In this document: positions 1 through 13,800 of the stretch, one piece after another
Layout of the letters: each line of letters opens with the position of its first letter
Numbering within the stretch: the first letter of the stretch is position 1
Source: Nematostella vectensis
Taxonomy: Eukaryota > Cnidaria > Anthozoa > Actiniaria > Edwardsiidae
Reading direction: 5' to 3'
Assembly (NCBI RefSeq): GCF_932526225.1
Contig: NC_064035.1
Span: 18,589,969-18,653,968, forward strand
DNA length: 64,000 nucleotides
The notes under the pieces: model-generated
What the model saw: only the letters and a program-made list of their open reading frames with translations
Database searches by the model: none
Told to the model about the DNA's origin: nothing
Position numbers and translations under genes: made by a program

Positions 1-690
1 GCGTTCCTTATTGGGACTCGATCAGCATGGCATAGCCGGTTTGCCTCAATTTAACCTCAGCGGCAATATAAACTGCAGGGCGATCTCGACTCGAACAAAG
101 TGCTCTAAACCACAGCTTAGATCCATGTGGGATCCAAAGCTGCGACCGGGATAAGAAAGAAACAGCTGTCCATAGTTGCCGAATTGCACGGGTAATAGAC
201 TGTGCTGGTGTGGCGTCCTGGCCCGACCGGTGCCAATGGTTACTAAGATGGTTGATGGTTACTGAGATGGAAGATGGTTACTAAGGCCCCGTATGGATGG
301 TTATTAAGGCCCTGTAAAGATGGTTACTAAGGCCATGAGGATGGTAACTAAGGCCCTGTGAAAATGGTTATTAAGGCCATCCGACCCCAAAATCCGACAC
401 CACCTACAAAATCCCCCATCCCCTCATTAGCCACCTATCGCTACCTATCGCACTGTATGCTTCTGAATTATATTCTTCCAATGGTTGAAATCACACAATA
501 CATCTGAATTGCTCAATGGCTGAAATCAAACAATATATCTTTGAGTTTCGTTATGTGCAGTTATCCAGAAAAGCTTCAAAACCTCCACTCTGTTTCTCAG
601 TCCGTTAGCCGTGCTTTTCAGAGAGGGGGGGGCTAGGGGTGATTTTTCCTAGCTATGATAAAATTACTTATTAGTAATGACGTTACGTAA
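1..690. other. Non-coding region without recognised gene
   Basis: No exon of a known family is visible. Positions about 236-375 hold a short degenerate tandem repeat built on ATGGTTACTAAGGCC. A G-run lies near 624-631. The rest is unique-looking DNA up to the minisatellite that follows. Confidence 0.5.
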
Positions 691-693
691 TAC

Positions 694-2380
694 AGGGTGT
701 GCTTCCATATGATCGCACATGGTCGCACACGGTCGCAGGGTGTGCTTCTATATGATCGCACACGGTCGCACACGGTCGCAGAGTGTGCTTCCATATGACC
801 GTACACGGTCGCACAAGATCGCATGGTGTGCTTCCATATGATCGCACATGGTCGCACACGATCGCAGAGTGTGCTTCCATATGACCGTAAACGGTCGCAC
901 ATTGATCGCATGGTGTGCTTCCATATGATCGCACACGGTCGCACAAGATCGCATGGTGTGCTTCCATATGATCGCACACGGTCGCACACGATCGCAAGGT
1001 GTGCTTCCATATGATCGCACACGGTCGCACACGGTCGCAGGGTGTGCTTCCATATGATCGCACACGGTCGCACACGATCGCAAGGTGTGCTTCCATATGA
1101 TCGCACACGGTCGCACACGATCGCATGGTGTGCTTCCATATGATCGCACACGGTCGCACACGATCGCAGGGTGTGCTTCCATATGATCGCACACGGTCGC
1201 ACACGATCGCAAGGTGTGCTTCCATATGATCGCACATGGTCGCACACGATCGCAGAGTGTGCTTCCATATGACCGTACACGGTCGCACATTGATCGCAAG
1301 GTGTGCTTCCATATGATCGCATACGGTCGCACAAGATCGCATGGTGTGCTTCCATATGATCGCACTTGGTCGCACACGATCGCAAGGTGTGCTTCCATAT
1401 GATCGCACACGGTCGCACACGGTCGCAGGGTGTGCTTCCATATGATCGCACACGGTCGCACACGATCGCAAGGTGTGCTTCCATATGATCGCACACGATC
1501 GCATGGTGTGCTTCCATATGATCGCACACGGTCGCACACGATCGCAGGGTGTGCTTCCATATGATCGTACACGGTCGCACACGATCGCAGGGTGTGCTTC
1601 CATATGATCGTACACGGTCGCACACGGTAGCAGGGTGTGCTTCCATATGATCGTACACGGTCGCACATGATCGCAGGGTGTGCTTCTATATGATCGTACA
1701 CGGTCGCACATGATCGCAGGGTGTGCTTCCATATGATCGTACACGGTCGCACATGATCACAGGGCTTGCGTCCATATGACCGTACACGGTCGCACATGAT
1801 CGCAGGGTGTGCTTCCATATGATCGTACACGGTCGCACATGATCGCAAGGTGTGCTTCCATATGATCGCACACGGTCGCACATGATCGCAGGGTGTGCTT
1901 CCATATGATCGTACACGGTCGCACATGATCGCAGGGTGTGCTTCCATATGATCGTACACGGTCGCACACGATCGCAGAATGTGCTTCCATATGATCTTAC
2001 ACGGTCGCACACGATCGCAGGGTGTGCTTCCATATGACCGTACACGGTCGCACACGATCGCAAGGTGTGCTTCCATATGATCGTACACGGTCGCACATGA
2101 TCGCAGGGTGTGCTTCCATATGATCGTACACGGTCGCACATGATCGCAGGGTGTGCTTCCATATGATCGTACACGGTCGCACACGGCCGCAAGGTGTGCT
2201 TCGATATGATCGTACACGGTCGCAAGGTGTGCTTCGATATGATCGTACACGGTCGCAGGGTGTGCTTCCATATGATCGCACACGGCCGCAAGGTGTGCTT
2301 CGATATGATCGTACACGGTCGCAAGGTGTGCTTCGATATGATCGCACACGGTCGCAAGGTGTGCTTCCATATGATCTTAC
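694..2380. repeat. 43-bp minisatellite with nested 10-bp subrepeats
   Basis: About 39 copies of a unit that starts GGTGTGCTTCCATATGATCG and continues with 10-bp subrepeats of the type GRTCGCACAC. The period is 43 bp, seen for example at 1041, 1084 and 1127. From about 2190 the units shorten to about 33 bp by loss of one subrepeat and CCATATG becomes CGATATG. The unit is rich in GATC, CGATCG and CATATG. Long open frames occur on both strands only because the repeat lacks stop codons; 43 is not a multiple of 3, so the frames cycle. I see no coding signal. Confidence 0.95.
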
Positions 2381-2399
2381 AGCAATCGCCAGAGTCAGA

Positions 2400-4857
2400 A
2401 CCAGCCTTTAATACGCCTCTAGTAGCGGGTTATCGCAATTAGCCAAACATTCCCCTGCTCAAGTTCACAACGCCGTAGCTAGTCTGAAGGCAACGAGATA
2501 AAGAAACTCAGGCATCAGTCGGAGGGGTAAATGGTCTTGAAGATATATGCACCCAACCAAATAATAGCTCAGGTTCTTAGACACATGTTAAATCGAACAA
2601 GGAAAAATAGCAGAATTGACCATGGAAATACAACACAAGGGAAAGAGATCAGCGAAAACAACTCAAGACACAAATAGATACCTTAATTCTGATCCTTCAA
2701 GGCCCATTTCCATGGCCTCAAAATACAATGCTCACTCCTTGAAGGCTTGTAGAACTATCTTGTTTTCTATTAGAAACTTTGGCGTAATTTTTCCTTCTGG
2801 GGTAATTTTTATGGCAACAGTTTTTGCTGTGCAGCTATTTTCTTAGCCTTAAAAGAACATTTCCCCTGGGGGGGGGGGGGGGGGGGGGGAGGCTACGACA
2901 AGCATAACTTGACAGCTGCTTGTCTTTTTTGTTATCACAAAAACAGCTATTAGCATATTGGGAGAGTGCCCTAAGACATCAGTTTAATAGATTTTTAGTC
3001 TATTGGGGCATAATTGAGTGCTGTGCTTATGGATATTTGCAAGCAAAGGTGGATTCATGATGATTTTTTCTTGTTTGGCTTTGCCTGAATGAGAACATAA
3101 TAAATGCTGTCTTTTCTGAATCCAAATTGATTCCACAATTTTTAACACTGCTATCCTGGGTTTGAATGACCCTAGAATTGATTTGTTTGACTTTAGGCTG
3201 AAAAGACGTATTTAAAAAGACTGTCTAATAGGGGTACAGACTGGCCAGTCTGCTCGTGAATTTTCCATGGATATCCCAGAATACTTTGTAATTTGTAATA
3301 AAAAGCCTATTTTCTATCAGATACCAAGAATCCCTATAGACATGGGGAAAGGGGGAAAGCAAAGCACTGTTGGAAAGCTTGAATACCACTGACTAGGTAT
3401 AGTGGTGTTCCACTTTGACAGGCAGTAAAAGTCAAAATAAGGTATCTGTTTTCGGTCTGTTTTTTTTTTTTTAATTCAGCTCAAGATTCATAGCCAGTGG
3501 TCAATGGGTTAATTAAGCGGAACGCGTTTATGCGAGGCGCTTTTTCTTGGTCGGCGCTTTATCAGATTCAACTACCGTAGTACTGCCCCCTCCCCCCCCC
3601 CCCTAGTAGTACTTCATATCGCTTAGAAGTGTCTTATTTTCTAGTAGCAGGAGCAGCATTTAATACACCCCACCCCCTTCCCCCACCTTGAAGTAGCTAG
3701 AAGTGATTCTCACAGTTTGCCATCAATTTTCGTCTATTCTCTCCTTAGTCAGCCTCCTGCGCATGTCGTGCAAAGCTCATGAACTCGGTCATCAAGCTCG
3801 AGATGTCAGAACGATTGCACAGTAGGCCATTAGTCCCCCCTCCCGTGCCATTATCTCCCATCCCCTCGTCAAATTATCTTGGTATGCATTCGTATCCTTA
3901 TATAATAGTTAATATTCAGGGTTCAACTAACCTCTTTTTATAGCCATGCCCCTAGCTCATAGCTATCACCAACAATCTTAGGAAGGGCACAAGACGATGA
4001 CGTCCTTTGCCCAATCTCTCATTGAATATCCCTTAGGCTTTCTTTAACAAAAGGGACACTCCTTTCCAGCAGACAGGACAGCATAACTCTATTTGAAAAG
4101 GTATTCTAAAAAAAAGATTATTATCTTATGTATCTTTCTACCAGAAGGTTTTTTTTTATGAGGAGTAAATACACGGTCGCGCAATAGGAACGCGTGACTA
4201 AATAATAAAACAGGTGCAATCGACCTGCTTTGAATATTATTTTTCTTTATGAGTTAACTATCGCCTGGTATGTCTCTAAACTATAGAAATATATTAAGGC
4301 AAAGGAGACAAAACAATCAACCGGTTTGATGGCCCTTCAATCAATTATTGTTCACTGTTTTTATCTAGCTAGGGGACAAAAGATGGATTTCGTTTCGAGT
4401 TTATCATTGCAGTAAGAAGTGGGGTTTATAAAACGAGATATGTTTGACCCAGCTTGACAATCGTAAAAACACGCTTAACGCTCGCGATAGTTGTTAACGG
4501 ATCACGCATAAAGACTTCAAATCAATTGCCGCGACACTTCACACATTTTGCACCATAATTACGTTCCACACGATTTCGAGTCGGACCCAGTCACCCACCG
4601 GCTCTGCCACTTCATCGCCACATGAGGGAGAAAACTACCCGTACATAAACAGCGTCGACAGTTTAACCCAGCCAGTTTGCTCTCACCGGCCCCTTCGCGC
4701 CAGTCGGTATTCCGATACGTGTTCTCTTAGAATCGAGAGACTGACTGGTAACGGAGTTTTTGCCCTCATCTAAGACCCACAGAACTGGTGTCCTACGGTT
4801 GTTTCTAAGCCGCTGTTGTTTACATGTCGAAATTCCTTGTGTCTCGATGAATTTGCG
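2400..4857. other. Non-coding region upstream of the Rho GEF gene
   Basis: No conserved exon recognised. It contains a G run of about 22 at 2868-2889, a C run near 3591-3602 and AT-rich unique DNA. The last 300 bases before 4858 are less AT-rich and probably hold the 5' leader of the Rho GEF transcript, but no promoter motif can be pinned down. Confidence 0.4.
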
Positions 4858-7800
4858 ATGTCCCAACAGGATCTGTCGTACGGTAAGACTTTGGATGCGT
4901 AGTATTTTCCGTGAATATTTAAGGTGTGTTTAATCGTTTATCGCAGGGATAAATTGCATTGATGCGCCTGGCCAGCAAATGACACACCATCAATACAATG
5001 TGAGATTACAAAGATGTATTGAAGTCCGTGCTAAAAGGATTCCTAAACGACTTTCTGATTAACATAGCTGAAGAATAGAGTGAGGGAATTGGATTTTATT
5101 TTCCTAGTAGCGGAGAGATGGTAAAATGTGCAGAGTTTTTGTAAACTGGGAAAATCTTGGCTTCTGCGCTGTATGCTATCGTATCGTGACCATCTGTATT
5201 AGAAATTCTCTATGCAGATATAACAGTCTCTGAGAAATAGCTAAATCGATTGGCTCGTTGCAAGTATGATCGAGATTATCTAAGCTTGTTCGTCGTTTGA
5301 AGGGAAGTAGAACTTTAAGTAGCGTGATGTTGCTTGGGCTTTGAAAACTTTATTGATATCAATTTTATATACTTGCGTGTAAAAGAATCACGATGGATCG
5401 ATTAAAGAAACCGGACTAAAATACAAACAAATGACCAAATAATAGCTACACTGCCACCCAGTAAATCAGATAAAATGTTGGTTTATGGCAAGGTCTGCTT
5501 TTGAGGGTTTTGATACTCTAGGAGGCGCGACACTGTCTTTGATGTATTAAGGATCAAAAGCCACAAGAGTTTACTATTTCCTTCGCAGAAACCCTTACTC
5601 TTACTGCCAGACCGCAGTTACCAAAACACATTATTCCATCCACTCTCTAACTACGTTCTCACAAGGAAAAAGCACCGATGACTTAACGAATTTACTGTAC
5701 GAGAGCAGGATATTGCAAGATATAGACGAAATTTGAACTTTACACAGTCTTATTATTTCTAGCGTCATCGGATCATGGCGTGACCCAGAGCAAATCGACA
5801 AATGTTTCCCTTTTGGAAATTTGCAGGAAAGTGGATGCTTTTACGATCAACTTGTGCTCCAACCCATCACAAATCTTTGATAAAATAAATTGCTAGGTGC
5901 CTTTGTGGGAATTGGAAAAGAAAATTTAGGTTTCAAGTACTTGCATCTTGATATCTTCTCTAAATGCAATTTTAATTATTGATAGCCGCTAGTTTTAGAA
6001 TGCAATGCTAAATCCCCCTAACATCTGGTTGGGTTTCCTTCACTTTGGTTAAGAGCCTTACTTAAGTCATTTAATAATATGGTAAATATGTCTTCTAAAA
6101 GATCAACATAGGAAAGTTTTGCCCTGTTTATTTTATGCATATTCCAATGTACGATGTACGTGGACTCACAATTGACAATCATTTTAGAAGTCGTTATTTT
6201 TACCTGTCATACAATAAGCGAAATTGTTTTAGTGAGCTCTAAGAATCTATTCAATTATCGCATAGAAGGTGTTGCGCTGAAAATAACATTCATTTCTTTC
6301 AAGAATAGATCACTCGGATAGAATTGTATTAGGATGCTATTGTTGATAGTTCAGTTACATTATGTTTTTGTGAGCAATACAAAGGACACTGGTGAAGTAT
6401 ATATTACCTTGTTTACATTATTCGATACGCTATTAAAAAGCCGCATTTATATATCGCTGAGACTTGTAAATCCTTTGATGACCAGTAGAAAATTCTTTAA
6501 TTCTTTCATAAAAGCCAAAAATATTGTTGGTTGCTATGTCAATATTTGATTTGATTTCTACAGGTCTGTGAAAAGATACTAGAAACTTGTCATTTATTAC
6601 GGTTAAGACTTGAGGCTTACAGATTTGATCAGTGTACAATGCGTAATTGGAACGTCTATATCTTTTAGATAATGTGGTGCTTTTACACGGCAATGCCATG
6701 CTTCCAAATTATTGAATTCGAATTTGACCAGAGAAGACTAAACTCCTGGGTGGAGGGGGGGGGGGAGGGTTTTCAGGGTAAAAGTGATAGGGATAGAGAT
6801 AAAAGATATGTCGATGAAAGACCCCTTTTTCAGAACCTAATAAATCCTCCTATAACAGCGCAGAGGGAGGTCGCTAAATTTATATATATGTTTTTTTTAT
6901 CTAGGCATGGGTAGTCTAAAAGTAGCCCAAAATTGCTTCCCCTTAAAAAACGCAGATTTAAGTATCCCATTGTAAAACAAAGTAACGAATGAGAAGTTTG
7001 TTTTTTGTTTAGAAGTCAGAATTCTTAAATAATCTAGGAAACGTTTGGTTGTAGCGCCTCTTCTACAAACCTCTTAAAAAACCAATTCTAGTAGTAAAGC
7101 CTATTTTCTTTCAGATACCCCCTAAAACCTGATAACCCTATAATATGACGAGCAACTCTTTCAGTTCAACATGCCCTCCCCTCCCATGGGACTAAAGGGA
7201 GGGGAGAGATAGGGAGAAGGGGGAGGGGATAGGTGGGGGACACACTTTGATCTCTGTACAGTCTGTACACCTATCTGTCAAAAATGCTATTACCTAGACA
7301 GCAAATTATTGCCATAAACCTAATTATTAGTCTGTTGTATTCTTAAATAAAAGGGAAACATGTTTTTTTGAGGGGGTTATAAAATTTTGTTCCCCCCTTC
7401 CCCCCACCCTCATGTATATGGCCGAGTACACTCCTGGACTTCTCCTCACGTTTCCTGCAATGCCCAGAACAAATTTTAAAATATTCTAATTATTGTTTTT
7501 TTCATGCTTAGTTTTCCAGCCCATCATCCATGAGCCATTATCAAAATCCGAAAGCTGTGGCTTTGTTAGTAAGTCTTCAAATAAAGACCTGGACTCTGGC
7601 CAAAATGGGGAGCTTGTATACATGGATCCATACACCACCAACAATGACAAGAACTCTGACGAGTCGGAACAGGTTCCTCTGTCACCACAGACCAAGCAAA
7701 AGGAAGAAATAGGTAATGATAAGGTCACAGTATGGTACTCTTAATTAAATACACATATCTCCCCCCCCCCCCCCCCCGATCTTCCAAATTTTACATTAAT

Positions 7801-10800
7801 AAATAAATAATAATAAATGTCTTTCAGGTTTTTTTTTGGGGGGGGGGGGGGGGGCTAGGGGGAAGGGACAATGAAAACACAATCTAGTATCAACAGTTTG
7901 ACCCTCCCCCAAAGAAATGATAAGTAATTTAAAATGATAATGGTTGATCAATTATTAACAATGAAAAAAGATAATTTAAAAAATGGAACTTAACCACTTG
8001 TTTGTCTTTCCCATAATAAAAGGTAAAGATTATATTTTTTAGTTGCTATTATTTTATTCATATTAAGGTGCATATGCATAAACAAGATTTTGTGTAGGCA
8101 TAGATATCATATTCACAAACAGTGATGAACACCCTATTTTCGTGGTTGAAAGGTGATGCGAGCACAATATACACAGTTGTTTGTCATACTCCTGTCTTTT
8201 ATCATGTACAAACATAAATATATACAATTAACTGTGTCTGCCTGCAAGGGTTAATTGACTATATTTGACCACTAAATGCAAATAAACGTTTAATTGTCTA
8301 CAAATGCTTATTCCTCCAGAGGCGTTAGAGTGTCGTGATGAGGCTCATAAGTGCCGTGTCAATCATCCAAGGAAAGCCATGTCGCTGTACTTGAAAGCTG
8401 GCAAAGGTATGTTTCTGTTTTACTGTGAAAATATATTGTAAGGAAGCCTTATATACCAAAACAATTTCATGTATTGGCTGATAACTGTAACCCCATAAGT
8501 CACTGTGTCTATAGAGAAAGGAAATGTAATCCGAGATGAATTCATACCGTTATTAGTTTACATACTTCATTGAGTCCCCTTTCGCATTTACCCACGGCCG
8601 CCAAAATAGTAAATTTGTCTATCATGAACAGGTCGATACTCCTCCCTGGAGCAAAACCTGGCACGCCCTAAAAGTGGTTGTTTCTATGTTGCAGCCCTTG
8701 TTCTATGCAGCGATGCGGATACAGCACTAGACTGCTTCAGGTGTCTCATTGTTCTAGCAAGCAACCAGCTCACCAAAGTATTAGAGGATAAGAAAAAAAT
8801 ACCTAAAAATCCTGTCGAGGAAAAATCTCCTTTTTCTAGATCACAGAGCTTGGGATTTCCAGAAAAACAAAATGATGGAGCTGTGGACGAGGTCCGGCGC
8901 AATTCACATGCCGGCACTGTTGAAGCGAGTGCTGTTGTCATGGAAACAGCAGATGAATGTGTCCAGGAAGTACAGGAAGTTCAAGACGATGAAGTGTTCC
9001 TTGTCACGTGTGTGGAAGAATCTACAGACAGCATGGAGAACAGACCACCATCTAAGTCTGAAGCCATAGTTGTGAACCATTGTGAGGAGGCCGTTTTGAT
9101 TGCGACAGAGCAAACGTGCAACGAGATCAGTACTGTCGCTGAGTCGACCTGTCTGTCCGATGGTGGAAATCTCGTTTGTGAGATGGTGGAATGCGTTGAG
9201 AGTGACTCCCATTCAGTCGAGTACGAAGTCGCCATGTTGGACTCTAGCGACGATGCTTTGAGTACGTTTAGTGCGACGAGCTCGGAGGATATTGTTCGAA
9301 CTGTTAATTCGGAAGTTGTGATGGAATGCTGTGAAAGCGAACTTATGACCTCTGCGGACACGACCGTGACTCCGGAACAGAACGCTCTCATACGGCGAGG
9401 GTAAGTTAAACAGAACGCGGTTACACAACGAGGGTAACTTCAACAGAATGCGCTCACACGGCAAGGATAGGTTAAACGGAACGCGCTTATACGGCAAAGG
9501 TATGTTAAACAGAATGTGCTCACACGGCGAGGGTAAGTGAAACAGAACGCGCTCAAACGGCGAGGGTAAATTCAACAGAATGCGCTCATACGGCAAGGGT
9601 AAGTTAAACAGGACGCGCTCATACGGCGAGGTCATGTTGACTCAAGCTGGCTGTCGGGAGGTAAAAAAACAAACATCCGTAACGGATCCAGAAGTTCCAA
9701 AAAAGGGGGGGGGGCGAAGCAAGGGTTTAAAGAATATAGGGGGAGAGGTGGCGCTCGGCCCTACCCTAGATTCGCCTAGGGTTCCCTTATTTTTTATCAT
9801 AAGCTATTCCGTTATTTCTTTTGTGTTACATGAATGCATTTATTTAAGTTAAAATATGTTCGCTCCGTTATAGTATGATATAACAAATTGTTATTGCAGG
9901 TAAATATAGAGTTCTCTTTCTTGATTCGTAGAATAGTGAGCAAAAATCATTCATGATATTAAAATTCACGTCACAGGAAAATAATTTTAATTTAAATACT
10001 TTAAAAATACTGTTACTGAGAGTTGCTCGAAGAAACGATCACTGTATGCTACCAGTTGTGGACTGTGAAACCTCGATATAACAATACTAACGATATTAAT
10101 TGTTTTCGTGCCATGCAATTTCCCTGTATCTTATCTTGAGGTTCCAATGTACCTTTAATTACTCTCCAGATGCGTTGTAATTAAGCCTGTCCTTTATAAC
10201 GAGGTTCCAAAGTACCTTTATATTTTCTCTCCAGATACGTTGTAATGAAGCCTGTCCTTTATATCGAGGTTCCAAAGTACCTTTATATTTCCTATTCAGA
10301 TACGTTGTGAGTGAGCGTGTCCTTTATATCGAGGTTCCAATGTACCTTTAATTTCCTATCCAGATACGTTGTGAGTGAGCGTGTCCTTTAAATCGAGGTT
10401 CCAATGTACCTTTAATTTCCTCTCCAGATACGTTGTGAGTGAGCGTGTCCTTTATATCGAGGTTCCAATGTACCTTTAATTTCCTATCCAGATACGTTGT
10501 GAGTGAGCGTGTCCTTTATATCGAGTCTCCAATGTACCTTTAATTTCCTCTCCAGATACGTTGTGAGTGAGCGTGTCCTTTATATCGAGGTTCCAATGTA
10601 CCTTTAATTTCCTATCCAGATACGTTGTGAGTGAGCGTGTCCTTTAAATCGAGGTTTCAATGTACCTTTAATTTCCTCTCCAGATACGTTGTGAGTGAGC
10701 CTGTCCTTTATATCGAGTCTCCAATATACTATTAATTTCCTCTCCAGATACGTTGTGAGTGAGCGTGTCCTTTATATCGAGGTTCCAATGTACCTTTAAT

Positions 10801-13800
10801 TTCCTATCCAGATACGTTGTGAGTGAGCGTGTCCTTTATATCGAGGTTCCAATGTACCTTTAATTTCCTATCCAGATACGTTGTGAGTGAGCGTGTCCTT
10901 TAAATCGAGTCTCCAATGTACCTTTAATTTCCTCTCCAGATACGTTGTGAGTGAGCGTGTCCTTTATATCGAGGTTCCAATGTACCTTTAATTTCCTATC
11001 CAGATACGTTGTGAGTGAGCGTGTCCTTTAAATCGAGTCTCCAATGTACCTTTAATTTCCTCTCCAGATACGTTGTGAGTGAGCGTGTCCTTTATATCGA
11101 GGTTCCAATGTACCTTTAATTTCCTATCCAGATACGCTGTGAGTTAGCCTTTTCTTTATATCGAGGTTCCATTGTACCTTTAATTTCCTATCCAGATACG
11201 TTGTGAGTGAGCGTGTCCTTTATATCGAGGTTCCAATGTACCTTTAATTTCCTATCCAGATACGTTGTGAGTGAGCGTGTCCTTTATATCGAGGTTCCAA
11301 TGTACCTTTAATTTCCTATCCAGATACGTTGTGAGTGAGCGTGTCCTTTAAATCGAGTCTCCAATGTACCTTTAATTTCCTATCCAGATACGTTGTGAGT
11401 GAGCCTGTCCTTCATATCGAGGTTCCAATGTACCTTTAATTTCCTTTCCAGATACGTTGTGAGTGAGCGTGTCCTTTATATCGAGGTTCCAATGTACCTT
11501 TAATTTCCTATCCAGATACGTTGTGAGTGAGCGTGTCCTTTAAATCGAGTCTCCAATGTACCTTTAATTTCCTATCCAGATACGTTGTGAGTGAGCCTGT
11601 CCTTCATATCGAGGTTCCAATGTACCTTTAATTTCCTTTCCAGATACGTTGTGAGTGAGCGTGTCCTTTATATCGAGGTTCCAATGTACCTTTAATTTCC
11701 TATCCAGATACGCTGTGAGTTAGCCTTTTCTTTATATCGAGGTTCCATTGTACCTTTAATTTCCTATCCAGATACGTTGTGAGTGAGCCTGTCCTTCATA
11801 TCGAGGTTCCAATGTACCTTTAATTTCCTCTCCAGATACGTTGTGAGTGAGCGTGTCCTTTATATCGAGGTTCCAATGTACCTTTAATCTCCTCTCCAGA
11901 TACGTTGTAAGTGAGCTGATCCACACGGAAGAGAGCTACATACGGGACATGGACCATGTTTTAAAGGTGACAACTCACTCAACCCACACGACACGCCCAC
12001 GTACGCCCGCCTTGCGGACTTGTACAAGGGTTGGATCTCAAGCATACTGAATTTTCGTGCATAGTTTTCTGAAATTGAAGGACTTTTGAGGAGGAATATA
12101 TTGTGACTATATACTACACCGAGTATACTACACCTTTTATACCATATCTAAATACAAACCCTATGTACTGCACCATATGTACTGCACCATATGTACTACA
12201 CCATATTTTCTACTCCTATTTGCTTCACCCTATATGCTACACTTTAAGTACCCATAACTGTAGCAGGCCTCGAAATATTGGGGGCACAATACAGAAACAT
12301 TGAGAAAATATTGGGCGGCAAAGCCACGCCTCGTGCCCCCAGTGCCCCACCCCCTGCTACGGCCCAGATACCCGAGGGTATACTGTAAAAATATTCAACA
12401 ACAAAGACAAAAACGATGACGTTGACAAAAACAATAGAGAAATGTAGCCGTGTACATTAACTTCTGTTTTGACTTATTAGCTTAAATATTTTTGTTTTGT
12501 TTTTTTCTTGTGTGTATTATTTAGGGTTACATGTCCGAAATTGCTGATGCCTCCGCCCCATCAGAACTTAAGGGAAATCAGAAATTTATATTTTCAAATA
12601 TCCAAGATATTCACGACTGGCATGCAAAGTGAGTGGACTTATCGCCACTTGGTTATATTACTTACTAGATCTTAATTTTCAATTGTCAAATTTCTCTTTC
12701 AGTAAATTTTACACGTTTTTAAAAGATTGTGAAGATATGCCATCACAACTAGGAGATGTTTTTACTTACGCGGTAAGTCTTCTGATGTGTTGACCCACGT
12801 GGTTGGTAGTAGGCCTGCATTGGCTAGAAATAATCACAGTCAATTTCACACTGATGAAGTTTCTTCTTATGTTTTAGGAATCAAAATTAGAAGAATTGTA
12901 CACAGTATATTGTCGAAACAAGCCCAAATCCGACAGCTTGGTGATGACGTATAAAGACACGTTTTTCCAGGTAAGATACTACCAGCGATTTTTTAAACCT
13001 TTCCATTAATAACACAACAGGCCATTCTTTGGTGAACCCTTCTTAAATTATCCCCGTTCTTATGTTGCTAGGGTAATAAAGTGTCATCAAATTCGTTCGG
13101 TAAAACATGGCATCATTTGGGTGTTTCGTGGTATCTCGTTTCTTTAAATTTCATGTTGCTATGATATCCCATCTCTATCTATTCCCTCTGTTGCTATGGT
13201 ACCCGATTTCTATCATTCTCATGTTGCTATTGTATCCCATTTCTATTATTCCCTTGTTGCTATGATATCCCATTTCTATTATTCCCTCTGTTTCTATGGT
13301 ACCCGATTTCTATCATTTTCATGTTGCTATGGTATCCCATTTCTATTATTCCCTTGTTGCTATGATATCCCATTACTATTATTTCGTTGTCGCTATGGTA
13401 TCCTATTTCTGTCATTTTCGTGTTGCTACGGTATCGCATTTCCATTTTTTTCATGTTGCTATTGTATCTCATTTCTATTTTGTCGTGTTATGCTACGGCA
13501 TCCCATTTTAATTGTTTTGTTGTTGCTATGGTATCCCTTTTCCATCATTGCCTTGCTTGTTATGGTATATTATTTCTATTATTTCGTTGTCGCTATGGTA
13601 TCCCATTTTAATTGTTTTGTTGTCGCTATGGTATCCCTTTTTCCATCATTTCCTTGTAGCTATGGTATATTATTTCAATTATTTCGTTGTCGCTATGGTA
13701 TGCTTTTTCTATCCTTTCCGTGCTGCTATTGTTTTTCTTTTTTATTTGTTTGACTCATTTCTTGACTTTTCTATCATTTCCGTGTTGCTATTGTATTCTA

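Noticed and set aside
633-2370. Long open frames (up to 540 codons) in the 43-bp satellite
   Set aside because: They are present on both strands and in several frames because the repeat lacks stops; there is no splice or start context and no domain.
694-2380. Regular repeats resembling a CRISPR array
   Set aside because: The whole unit repeats with no unique spacers and the genome is eukaryotic; this is a minisatellite.
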